From contig JADNRV010000005.1 of NCBI GenBank assembly GCA_015499995.1, positions 806,001-870,000 of the forward strand: a stretch of 64,000 bases of DNA. Direction: 5' to 3'. The translations under genes and the position numbers were made by a program. Positions 33,542 to 43,660 of the stretch are shown here, one piece after another (position 1 is the stretch's first letter; the number at the start of each line of letters is the position of its first letter). This DNA is from Flammula alnicola (lineage: Eukaryota > Basidiomycota > Agaricomycetes > Agaricales > Strophariaceae). A model generated the notes under the pieces. The model searched no databases and was not told where the DNA came from. It saw only the letters and a program-made list of their open reading frames with translations.

Positions 33542-34923
33542 ATGGCCAACCCACTAGAACAACTGAAGTCCACCATACCAGTTACTCAAGTATTCGATGT
33601 CGACCAGCGCACTGGGTTCATGGCACCACAACCACCAATTTCCCGCTTGCCGGGAGCGTGGGACGCTTGGGAGAGCATTCTGGATGACGCCATAGAGGCG
33701 AAGCTACAGTTGGGAGATAAAATAGGCCTGACAGCAGCGGAAGCCACCTCGTCGAAACATTGGCGAAACAGAGTGCGCAAGGTGCGTTTTTCTTCAGGTC
33801 ATTCGCCTGCGGATCTTATTTTAGCTCGTGGTCGTGTTCGACACAGATGCCCTTGGTCTCCACGAGAAACCTTGGGCAATCGGCAATACTCCTTCGACGC
33901 GCTCATCTGGTCCTCGCGTATATCCTGCACTTCTATGTCCAGAGTCTCCCGCCTACTGAAACGGTATCCATACCCCAGTCAATCTCCATTCCTATTCTGC
34001 ATATTTCCAAGGAGCTCGACCTGCCACCAGTACTCACTTTCTCTGATACCGTGCTCTACAACTGGGACTATAGGACAAGCCCAGAATCCGCCGACGAAAC
34101 ACCTGATAAGAATGACATACGCACGCAGACCATGTTCACCGCACTCGTTGACGAGGAGGAGTTCTACCTCTGTTCGGCGCGTATCGAGCTTCGCGGAGTA
34201 GAGGTCCTTGAGCTCATGCGAGTGACAATGGATGAGACCTTCGTTGGAGATGCCATTGCCGTCCAGCGGATTAAGGACTATCTGCACACGATCGCCAATG
34301 TCATTGATGAGTTGAGGGTGCTCCTCCTTGACGTGAAAAAGAGGTGCGATCCCGACGCCTACTATAACCAAGTACGACCGTGGTTCAGGGGGGAAGACTC
34401 TTCAGAAAAAACGCGAAAGTGGGTTTTTGAAGGTATCGAAGCCTACCCAGAGCTGCGCGTTCCGCCCGAGTTATCGGGACCAAGTGCAGGGCAGAGCTCC
34501 ATGGTCCACGTCCTTGACATTTTCCTCGGAGTCGACCACCAAGCTACATCCCCAGGCCAGCCTCCGTTCATGTCCCGGATGCAGTCCTACATGCCGAAGA
34601 ACCACAGACTTTTCCTTGACCATCTCAAGGCAAACCCACGCCCTCTGCGGACCTTCGTCATGGACGCAAACGATGACGAGTTGCTCTCGGCGTACAATCT
34701 CGCCGTCATGGCTCTAAAGAGATTCCGTGATGCGCATATGATCATCGCGGCGCTCTACATCCTGGGCCCGTCGAGAAGGGCGGCGAGGCTTGTTTCACAG
34801 GCTGATAGCAACATTCGCGAGGAGGTTACTGCGAAAGCGCCGATGAAGGGTACGGGAGGCACGGACCTAGTTAAATTCTTAAAAGACACTCGAACACGTA
34901 CGAGCGAAACTCTTATACCCTAG
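33542..34923 (+). CDS. IDO: Indoleamine 2,3-dioxygenase, copy 2
   Basis: Paralog of the gene at 21372-22927 with the same exon plan: 33542-33781 and 33847-34923 (65-bp intron, GTGCGT donor), 438 aa. Landmarks in order: DQRTGFMAPQPPISRLPGAW, RRAHLVLAYILHFYVQSLP, LPPVLTFSDTVLYNW, FRGEDSS, ELSGPSAGQSSMVHVLDIFL, YMPKNHRLFLDHL, proximal heme histidine His377 in FRDAHMIIAALYI, and KGTGGTDLVKFLK. All expected motifs are intact, so it should bind heme and oxidise tryptophan or a related indole. It lacks the extended N-terminus and acidic loop of copy 1. With the F-box gene at 38847 it mirrors the minus-strand pair. Confidence 0.94.
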
Positions 34924-35161
34924 ATCAACCCTAGATTCAGAGGGTGTGATTACCCATGGCACTGCTCGTGTAGGTGTTGTTATTCATGTTAGAGCAGGGA
35001 GAAAATATCGATTGGTCTCTCTTCAATGAATCAATACGCAGGTATGCAGTCCTATCAGATCCTATCATAGTATCAAAACCTGGTAACTTTCTGTCGACTA
35101 ATTTATTATCAAAAATTACAAATAAAACGAGGTTAATGGTCCTTTGGGCGCTTAATTGCGT

Positions 35162-35269
35162 GGCAAGATGGCCGAGCGGTTAAGGCGTGTGACTCAAGCG
35201 AAGGCTTGCCTGCTTTAAGCGGGTTTCTCATAACGTAATGTTGCGTGGGTTCGAGTCCCACTCTTGTCA
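35162..35269 (+). tRNA. tRNA-Leu: tRNA-Leu(CAA) with intron
   Basis: Acceptor arm GGCAAGA pairs with TCTTGTC; discriminator A at 35269. The D-arm region TGGCCGAGCGGTTAAGGC is typical of class II tRNAs. Anticodon CAA is at 35195-35197 in loop CTCAAG. A roughly 28-nt intron (35199-35226) follows position 37. The anticodon stem TGTGA pairs with TCATA. A variable arm of about 12 nt and T-arm GTGGG-TTCGAGT-CCCAC complete it. Intron position matches that of yeast tRNA-Leu(CAA). CCA is not encoded. Confidence 0.93.
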
Positions 35270-35271
35270 AA

Positions 35272-35277
35272 TTTTTT
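35272..35277 (+). terminator. RNA polymerase III terminator
   Basis: Run of six T residues starting 3 nt after the tRNA discriminator base. Confidence 0.85.
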
Positions 35278-35554
35278 GGTCTTTCATGTCGTTGTTTTGC
35301 CATATTCCAGGGTTATGGTGCCGAACTGCGGATCGCGTATTCCGTTGTCCAAGAAAAAAAAAATTCACATGAGGCAAGACTTGGAATAATTAGGCTCTAT
35401 TTCAGATAACTCTACGGCTACATGGAATATTTCCTGTCGCCTCCAGTGGACACGCTATCCTCCGCTCGAAGTGGGGACATCGCACCCTCATGCAAGTACC
35501 CGGGTCCGGAAGTAAATATATTAATATTTACAGCCTTCGGTCTTTGATATAGAG

Positions 35555-36534
35555 GTACTTATGCCGAGGAATTTACGCCCGATAAGGGAATTGAGCTTAC
35601 ATAATATGATCGAATTTACAAGGCGCCTCTGCGCACGCTTGCGCGCTTCCCCGCCCCCCTCCTTCCACGGCGGCCACGGCGGCGGGCAGCCTTGACGCCT
35701 TCGACTGTTGGCTTGGGATTGACGGATTGACGGACTGATGATGCGCGGAGATAACGGCATCCAAAAATAGCTTCTCCAACGGTGCCTAAACCCTGTTCTT
35801 CGGGTCCTTCACTTCTCCTCTTAGCGCGCGGCCTCCCCTCCAGCCCCTCCAGCCTCAAATCTTCTCAAACCTTTCCTTAGACAGTTGTAGTGTAGAGATA
35901 AAATGTATAGTAACTGGTAATATGCAATGTAGCACTTATACATGGATTAAATAGCCCTAAATTCCCTGTCAATAAGGTGAAAAGGTAAGAAAACTACCTG
36001 GTTCACACCCAGTTCACCCCATAAGTATGCATAAGTGGCCATAAGTACTTATGCCGAGGAATTTACGCCCGATAAGGGAATTGAGCTTACATAATATGAT
36101 CGAATTTACAAGGCGCCTCTGCGCACGCTTGCGCGCTTCCCCGCCCCCCTCCTTCCACGGCGGCCACGGCGGCGGGCAGCCTTGACGCCTTCGACTGTTG
36201 GCTTGGGATTGACGGATTGACGGACTGATGATGCGCGGAGATAACGGCATCCAAAAATAGCTTCTCCAACGGTGCCTAAACCCTGTTCTTCGGGTCCTTC
36301 ACTTCTCCTCTTAGCGCGCGGCCTCCCCTCCAGCCCCTCCAGCCTCAAATCTTCTCAAACCTTTCCTTAGACAGTTGTAGTGTAGAGATAAAATGTATAG
36401 TAACTGGTAATATGCAATGTAGCACTTATACATGGATTAAATAGCCCTAAATTCCCTGTCAATAAGGTGAAAAGGTAAGAAAACTACCTGGTTCACACCC
36501 AGTTCACCCCATAAGTATGCATAAGTGGCCATAA
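35555..36534. repeat. 490-bp tandem duplication, two copies
   Basis: Units 35555-36044 and 36045-36534 appear identical. Each starts GTACTTATGCCGAGGAATTT and ends just before the next GTACTTA. Unit features: AATTTACGCCCG near the start and a GC-rich centre (GGCGGCCACGGCGGCGGGCAG). ORFs inside repeat with the period and encode nothing recognisable. Probably a transposable-element-derived repeat. Confidence 0.95.
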
Positions 36535-37032
36535 GTACTTAATTCTGAGAAATTTACCGTAAATCAGCTCAATTTACAGAATTTACAGCGAACCCGAGCT
36601 GGTTCGCGATGCCGTTTGCTTATTTTCAGTTCCCCAGAGGTCCCTGCCAGAGGTCCCTGGGCCGTGCCACCCTTTTCGGCTCTTCAACGGATGGCTGTCA
36701 GATGCCGAAATCCTGCCGAAATCCTGTAAAAAAGGTGCGAGAGGCATCCTTTGAGTTTCCTATAGTTGTTGTATTCACAATAATGAATTTTTATGCTGCA
36801 ATTTACGGGCCTCACAAGCTTCAAACCTCGAAAATGGCTGCTTTTTGAGGCCAAAAAAATCCAAAAATGACCTCACAGTGTCTCCATCATTTTGCGGCAC
36901 CTCATTCCAGCGTGAATTCTTCGCTTCCAGCCTTGCCCTTCGAATTTCGTGGACTCTCGTGTCAGGGTCTCCACCCGATTTACCGCTAGAGCGGTCCGGG
37001 CGTAAATTTAACAAAATAAATGTACTTAATTC
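36535..37032. repeat. Third, diverged repeat unit with inverted ends
   Basis: Starts GTACTTAATTC like the units before it, continues AAATTTACCGTAAATC, and ends with the inverted match CGGGCGTAAATTT...GTACTTAATTC at about 36998-37032. Size (about 498 bp) is close to the 490-bp period. The inverted GTACTTAATT/AATTTACG ends suggest a non-autonomous DNA element of unknown class. It ends 4 bp from the stop codon of the GST gene. Confidence 0.55.
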
Positions 37033-37036
37033 GGAT

Positions 37037-37928
37037 TCATGCAGTGCTCCTAGCTCCGTCTCTTACAGCTTGCCAAGAAGGCCGCGAGCTCACTTCCTTG
37101 AACCATCTATGGAACGGAGGCATGCCGTAAGAAAGAGCTTAAATTAGACGGGAACAAACTAACCGGGAAACGTTAGGCTTTGTCTCGAAGATATCGCTTC
37201 GAAAAGCTGCAAGGCTGGACCCGAATGGTAGGTGGAAGAGATCAACTAGGGTGATGTCCTACGATAAAGCAATGTGAGCGAGTTGCATAGACTTTGGCAG
37301 ACTATCCGGTAACTGACATCGCCGGCAAGATATTTCTGTTTCGACAGAATGACCTCATATGCATCCAATTTTACCAAGAGCTTCGCAACGAGGTCGTTGA
37401 AAAGATCTAGGTCAGGAGTGAAGCCTTGGCGCCTGCAGTGTAAGGCTGGTTAGCGAGTAAATCGAGATATATATGTCGTTCGGATTTCTCACTTCTTGCC
37501 GACAACTTCGTAAACAGCACGCGATGCAAGCACATCGAAGTTCGCTAGCTCGCTAGATGCAGCTTGCTCGAAGAGTGCCTTAGCTTTCAGTTCCATGGGG
37601 ATGAGCGACGGTCCCTGGTCCGCGTACTTCTCAGCAATGTAACGTCCAATTGCGCGACTCTCGTAGAGAAGGAAACCATTGTCGTCCTGTTTCAATAAAC
37701 GACACATCAGTCCGATGGAGAGCTCAAGTCATGGAGCACGCAAGTAGGACGCACAAGAAGCGGAATTTGGCCAAACGGGTGCTTTTCCAGATAGGCCGGT
37801 GTTTTATGCTCACCGTGGAGGGTGTCGATTGGGATAAGTTCAAAAGGAACGCCTTTCTCCGCAAAAATGGTTGCGGCTCGACGGGTGGCGCTGGAAAGCG
37901 AGCGACCATATAGCTTGATGATAGACAT
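37037..37928 (-). CDS. Glutathione S-transferase (phi-like)
   Basis: Five exons (37755-37928, 37493-37686, 37318-37432, 37164-37258 and 37037-37106) give 215 aa. Cytosolic GST that conjugates glutathione to electrophiles. The thioredoxin-like half is MSIIKLYGRSLSSATRRAAT, GVPFELIPID and PFGQIPLL, then LYESRAIGRYIAEKY. SSATRR is the active-site loop, with Ser as the probable catalytic residue as in phi-class enzymes. The helical half is KLDAYEVILSKQKYLAGD, DITLVDLFHLPFG and the ending NVSRWFKEVSSRPSWQAV, which matches the family's C-terminus. All exon phases agree. The stop codon lies next to a repeat unit, so the 3' UTR must come from repeat DNA. Confidence 0.92.
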
Positions 37929-38846
37929 TGTATAAGACGCGGTCAAGGACTCTAATGTCTGGCTATAAGAATGGAGATCCAAGCTTGACTTCTTTGTCAG
38001 GCATTACGACATGGAGCCATCCAAATTTACAACGGGAATGCGAAGGGCTCGGAAGGTGCAAAACTAGCGATGGTGCGAATATTACGAGACTTTGAACGGA
38101 ATTCAGCGCGCCATACCATCCTCATTGATGCTTGGAAGTATCATGGAAAGGAATATCTGCAGAGAATCTTGCATACATCTCGCAGTTCTTCTGTCGCACA
38201 CGAAGGAGACGCGTCGCGATTAGCTCGCTATCCGGTTACCCCAATAGCCGGTCGGGTCCGAAAGTGGGACCACACCCGGGCCAATCCAATGTCGAGGTGC
38301 TAAGTAACTATAGGTGGAATTCATTCCTCGTAGAGTTGGAGGAATTTTTAGCAGACGAATTACTTCTCAGGTTGTTTGCTTCCTTTCCTAGTCTGCAACC
38401 TATAAAGTATTGAAGGATGTGTTGAAAGGAAGATAAATGGATACTGTCACAAGCTAAATTACTCACAAACAGGTACTTCATATCGATTGCACTACATCTT
38501 TGCTGAGGTCGATCAATCGAGGCTTACTAGTCAATGAAATGAGGCAACATACGTGGACAATATAATTTAGAATTCATATTAACTTGAAGTAGCGAGACGC
38601 GTGAAGTTGGAATGCAAATTGCAAGTCTTTCTTTGTGAGCTAAATCCGCTGGCCATGATATGAGGCACCCGATTGTTGTCTGACTGGCGTAGCCTTACCG
38701 TTGCTCGGATGTTAGGGTCAACGTTGTCGCAAAACCGTAATCATAAGTCCGATCACCAACCGATCACGATCATGGACCCGATAACAACAGGAAACAACCT
38801 TAACCTATATCCTTTACAACCTACTTGAAATCCCGGCTCCTCTGCC
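37929..38846. other. Divergent spacer with part of the inverted duplication
   Basis: About 0.9 kb. Positions 38600-38846 match, inverted, DNA upstream of the F-box pseudogene (21010-21240 and 19230-19345), including CCGATCACGAT just before the coding start. The rest shows nothing recognisable. Confidence 0.55.
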
Positions 38847-40610
38847 ATGTCAAAATCTGCTGAGGACACTACGATTAAACCGAACTCTTTACAATCTTCC
38901 AGCGCTCTATCATACGATTGTGGTAACTCTATGATTAATTCCAGGATTACAACGGCGCCCTCAGACGACAGCAATCCCCCAGGCTTAAAGGTCTCAGCAA
39001 TTAGCGCCTTGAACCACGATTTACTCACGGAGATTTTCTTTCTAAATGCCAATATGGACGATGATCCAGACTATTGGAAAATCAACGACGATTACCCCCT
39101 CTATGACCGGAAATCTCGAGCCCTCGCCGTTGCTTGGACCACGTCGCAAGTTTGTCGTTCTTGGCGGGAAACCATCATCGAATCTTCGATGTTGTGGGGA
39201 AGGCTCGTTGATGTAGACCTTCTCTTCAAAGTAAATCCCAGATGGAGAGACGAAATCATTTGTAGGAGTGGATCATCGCTGCTTTCGATACGAGGAGATA
39301 TGTGCGATCGACAGGAGGCCGAAAAAGCATTTTTCCTGTCGTTGCTCGACAACCATTGGCCAAGAGTTCGAAAAATCGACCTCGTAATCCCCGAAAACTA
39401 CTTGCTCGAAAACCAATCATGGAACATATTCTTTCGTCCAAGCAGAGTACTTCAAATGTTCAAACTTCGTATTGATGACGAATTCGAAAACCCACACCTT
39501 GACATTCCTTATCTTCCTTCAGAAGGAACTGGCTTGTTCTCTGACGATGCACCTCAACTTCTTTCATTTCGCTTGTCGACCTTTCGATTTGGCTTTAGTC
39601 TTCAGTCGTCGTGGCTATTCCAACTTCGAAGTTTTGGCCTATCTTACCGACCAAAGTTTTCCATGGCCGAGTTGTTGGATGCTTTAGAGAAGATGGTACA
39701 TTTAGAGTCCTTGTCTCTACACTACGCCATTTCGACCACAGAACACATTACCGCCTCGTTTCCTCGAGTGCGCCTTCCACGACTCCAAGAAATCGACATT
39801 CGTGATTACCTCCTCCCTTCTGCCATTTTTCTGGAACACGTAACGCCCCACGAAGGCTGCCTCCTGGATTTGTCAACAAGTGCCGACCACCCAGTGCCCA
39901 CTCATACATTGGAATTATCCATGATACATCAAGTTTTATCAAGATATTTCCGAAATTGGTTCAATCATACACGTATCACTCAGCTTCGCCTGTCGTTGAT
40001 GTACAAAGCCTTCTCCGTGTCCCAACATCCGCGACCTGGTATGGACGTGCCGCGATTTGACGTCGACATCTACTCTGAAGATTGTGCCCAGCTTCCCATT
40101 ATCCTCCCTCTCCTCAGCGCTTATTCTTCTTGCGACTTGACCAACGTCACCACTCTCTCATTTGCCACCAATCTCTTCAGCGAACAAACCTTGGACTCCA
40201 ACGTCCAGCGCTTCCTTTTATCTCTCCCCTCCATTGAAACCCTTGAAACGACTTTTGATGGCCTTAAACACTTGCTCCCACTCCCAGAGAACACCTCCGG
40301 CGCTTTAGAAGGGTATGATGACTACATATGCCGCCCAGTCTTCCCGCTGCTGCGAACCGTCAAGATCAATGAACTTACAGGGCAGGATTTATCTTCGGAT
40401 GCCTCTGCAGTATTCCTCCCCTTCCTGACATCGCGAACACATGTTGGCGTGCCAGTCCAGACTCTTGATCTCACTGGGTGGAAGTTATTTGCGAAGATGG
40501 GATTTTTGGAGGAGGTAGAAGGATTAAAGGTAATTTGGAAGAAGGGCGAAGACGTTGAAGAATACGTGTGCGGCAGCGGAAACGCGCAGCGACTTCTATT
40601 TGAATCCTAA
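38847..40610 (+). CDS. F-box protein, intact paralog
   Basis: Intronless 587-aa F-box protein, probable SCF ubiquitin-ligase adaptor. The F-box lies at about residues 50-115: AISALNHDLLTEIFFLNANM, an acidic insertion DDDPDYWKINDDYPLYD, then TTSQVCRSWRETIIESSMLWGRLVDV. The remainder has irregular leucine-rich repeats (LFQLRSFGLSYRP, LLPSAIFLEHVTPHEGC, SSCDLTNVTTLSFATNLF). It ends YVCGSGNAQRLLFES. The same protein is encoded, broken, at 16651-19224 on the minus strand, and this copy supplies the uninterrupted reference for the insertion there. ATG 38847 is supported by the homologous position (ACG in the broken copy). Confidence 0.88.
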   Translation: MSKSAEDTTIKPNSLQSSSALSYDCGNSMINSRITTAPSDDSNPPGLKVSAISALNHDLLTEIFFLNANMDDDPDYWKINDDYPLYDRKSRALAVAWTTSQVCRSWRETIIESSMLWGRLVDVDLLFKVNPRWRDEIICRSGSSLLSIRGDMCDRQEAEKAFFLSLLDNHWPRVRKIDLVIPENYLLENQSWNIFFRPSRVLQMFKLRIDDEFENPHLDIPYLPSEGTGLFSDDAPQLLSFRLSTFRFGFSLQSSWLFQLRSFGLSYRPKFSMAELLDALEKMVHLESLSLHYAISTTEHITASFPRVRLPRLQEIDIRDYLLPSAIFLEHVTPHEGCLLDLSTSADHPVPTHTLELSMIHQVLSRYFRNWFNHTRITQLRLSLMYKAFSVSQHPRPGMDVPRFDVDIYSEDCAQLPIILPLLSAYSSCDLTNVTTLSFATNLFSEQTLDSNVQRFLLSLPSIETLETTFDGLKHLLPLPENTSGALEGYDDYICRPVFPLLRTVKINELTGQDLSSDASAVFLPFLTSRTHVGVPVQTLDLTGWKLFAKMGFLEEVEGLKVIWKKGEDVEEYVCGSGNAQRLLFES

Positions 40611-41038
40611 CTCGTTAAACTGCTGAAGTACCCCAAGTCGTACTTGATATATCTAATACTTATGGAGCAATAATCATGAATCGAGAAAGCTGTAAGCTTT
40701 AGAATTACATGAAACATTTTATAGCGAGCGAAAAAGCAGTGAACGATGTTTATTGATCTTCATATTCGATCAATATCCCATCGTATCCAAAAAATAAGAG
40801 AGGTGACGCGATGTCCAATAAATGAAATAAAAAATTGCAATAGGGTATTTATGGTAGATCGGTGTAGGAGAACGAAGAAAAAATGGACATTGAATGCAAC
40901 AAAGAAATGGCCATACTGTGGCATGGGCGACAGTCGTGCATGCGCAGTTATGGTCATTTTCCCATGCCCACCGGCGACAGCCTACGTTCCCTGGCAGCAG
41001 ATCAGAAATTAAGTTAGCAGCGAACCGAAATTAAGCTC
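40611..41038. other. Convergent spacer
   Basis: About 430 bp between convergent genes; AT-rich, nothing recognisable apart from the 3' ends. Confidence 0.4.
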
Positions 41039-42462
41039 TTACCCATTGGCATTGCCCAGGAGCTCTTCAAACTGCATGCGGTAATGTTCCAATTCTTTAT
41101 CGTAGTCGTGAGACATGTCATCTCCGTGGTCCGTGATGAAGTTTTCACATTCCCGAATGAACTTGTCCAAATCTTTGACGCGGGTGATAGATAACTCTGG
41201 CTCGTTCGAGCCTCTCGCACGCGCGAGATACGAAGCGACGAGAGTAGACAGAGCACCTGACGAACGACGTAAGCATGCAGAGGCATATGTGGAAAGAAAT
41301 CAAAGTACCGAGAATTGTTGTCTGTGTGGCAGCCTAGAAATAAGTACCATGTGAGTGACGGCCTAGATATCGCATTCTTGCGTGATTAAGAACACACGGA
41401 TTTTCCTCTCGTTGCGACAGCGGATAATCCCGTGGTCAGGGAACCGAGGAGAACTTGCAAGCCGATGGCTATATTAAGCGCGTAACCCGTCATCTTGGCT
41501 TTGGCAGCGTATTTATCCCTTTCTTTCCTCGCATCCTTCAGCGTGGCAGAGAGTCGTGAACCAATGCTACCGAATGGATACTGTGTTTCGTTGAGCGTAA
41601 AGGAAAAGGAAGAATATGACAATGAGCTCACCCTGTCCTTCTCGTCGACAACTTCAACGGGAACGATGTGATCAATGACGGAGTGGGGCGCCCTCGGTGC
41701 ACGAGTATCGATCGCGCGATGTCTCCGAATGCCACCACCAATACCTGTACCAATGTCCTCTGCCGCATGAAGAAGACGCGCAGGAAACGAAGGTAGACGA
41801 GGGTCGTGGGACCCAAGGTTGTCATGTATATAATCTTCTGCGACATGAAGAAGACGGGCTCCAAGACCTTCATCACCGGTACCATGATTGTCGTCTCGAG
41901 GTAATCCCGGCCGGCCAAAGTTGCCGTGCTCTCCAGGCCTGTTCAAGCTTGAAGGTGACTGATTCTGACTCGTTGAAGGCTGTAGGTTTCCTGTTCCAGT
42001 ATTTATTTGGGTGTAGCGACCACTGGGGCTTCCGTGAGGCGAGCCAGCAAACGGGTCCCATTCCCGGCTTGGGTGAGAGTTATTGCTGCGAGGCCTGTCT
42101 TCGTATCCGCTCAGTGGCCGATTTCGTAGCACCGGAGCTGGTAGCGGTTGTCCAGCTCCAAGACCTTGATTATTTTGAATTAATTCCTGTCGGTCGGAAT
42201 TGTCGCCTGGCCCTCTCAATCCTCTTTCCTGATCTGAAGAATAGACTGGGTTCGTCCTTGACGGCTGGTCCTCGTCCTCGGTACGGATTTGAGGAACCGC
42301 GTCGCGCCCAACGCTACCTTCCCTCGATCTGAAGGGATCCCCGGATTCTTGACCAGGCGTGCGAGGCGCAGGGTGAAGGCTAGTGCCAGGGCCGTCTTCG
42401 TGCGTGTTCGGACTCGGAGGTCGATTCGGCTGAACATTCGAGGAAGGATGCTCGGAAGCCAT
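41039..42462 (-). CDS. Fungal SLATT-domain two-TM protein, copy 1
   Basis: Four exons (41632-42462, 41398-41580, 41309-41333 and 41039-41256) give 418 aa. Residues 1-277 are disordered, rich in Pro/Ser/Gly/Asn. The C-terminal part is a fungal SLATT domain: amphipathic helix GSRLSATLKDARKERDKYAA, TM1 GYALNIAIGLQVLLGSLTTG, TM2 QTTILGALSTLVASYLARA, then ARGSNEPELSITRVKDLDKF and a soluble helix region ending FEELLGNANG. In prokaryotes SLATT proteins are predicted pore-forming effectors of nucleotide-dependent conflict systems; in fungi the role is unknown. Exon 3 is 25 nt and encodes the entry to TM2. Tandem paralog 1.2 kb upstream on the same strand. Both stop immediately after LLGNANG. Confidence 0.85.
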
Positions 42463-43660
42463 CGCTCTCTAGCACAGAATGCGTGTCTGGGCGTTAGAGA
42501 ACGAGATGTAGGGAGTGCTAACCATGAAAAGACTTGTTCACGAGTGGGCATTAATCTTAGACCAAGTTTGAAGGCTGGCATGTTGTTTATTTCCGGAATC
42601 AACAACGAGCGGTAAACGTCTCAAGGAGTAGCAGGGACAAAGGGCTCCTGTCTTCGCGAATCTGTCAACAAATGTATCGGTGGGAGTACTGTCGTTCAGA
42701 AGAAACAGAGACCGCACGATTGCCGGAAGAGATAGGGCACGGCAAACACTGCATGCCGATGGAAATACGCCCTGGAATTCACACGATGTATAAGTACTAT
42801 AACTTTAAGTAAGTTTCAAGGCAAGTAAATGTGGTTGTTCGAGACGCGGAAAGAACCATATTGACCTCGATATCCGATTTCTTTTTCTAAGATGGTGTTT
42901 CTAGCCACCTTTTTTTTTTGCGATTTTTGTTCACCCACCTCGCAATTCCATTCAGATATTTTACTACACAGCTCAATCACAAATTTTACATCGCTCCATA
43001 GTCAAAGCTTGTTAGAGATATTCTGATGGACGATGTCGGTCTAATGTCCTCTCCGACCTCGGGAGTTTTGTGCGTAGGATAAATTGAAACCTTAAAGTTC
43101 TCACCGAGGATTTCACATTCCTGTTGGAATCCGCTTCCCTTGAAGGCACATACCTAATTGTCTTACTCCGAACTCCCTTGGCTGGCCTCAGACGCCAGTA
43201 CATATCAGATATACGTTATTGATGAAGCGGCGAGGTTCAGTTCCTGAGAGCTGAGCGCTGATGTCTTGAAGGCTTCAAAGCGCGGCGCTAGTAAGGATTC
43301 CGCCCCAGTTTCACTATGACAGGATTTGAAGGGGAGACCGGTATTGGAAGGAGAACATTGTCTTTCAGATAACCATGTTATAATAAATTCCATTGATACT
43401 CGGATTTCATTAAATTGAGCGCAAATTAATATGGTACACATCTCAATCCCCGAATAGTATATGTAAAGCAAGATATCACAAGTCCGACAGTAAAGAATGT
43501 GAGTAATAAAATCATGGATTGACTGGGGCATTTTAGGATAGACTCATGACGTGGAGTAACAGTAAATAGCAATGAAGGAAAATTATCAATCAGGCGACAA
43601 TTTGCGTTCTCTAAAGCCAGATAAGAAATTGAACTCGCAGCGAGAATTTAAAATGAACCC
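42463..43660. other. Spacer between the SLATT paralogs
   Basis: About 1.2 kb, AT-rich with a T9 run near 42910. ORFs under 110 aa without domains. It must contain the promoter of copy 1 and the 3' end of copy 2. Confidence 0.45.

Noticed and set aside
35555..36534. The 490-bp repeat as a pair of solo LTRs
   Set aside because: Units do not start TG and end CA, no TATA/poly(A) layout is evident, and they abut head to tail without target duplications.
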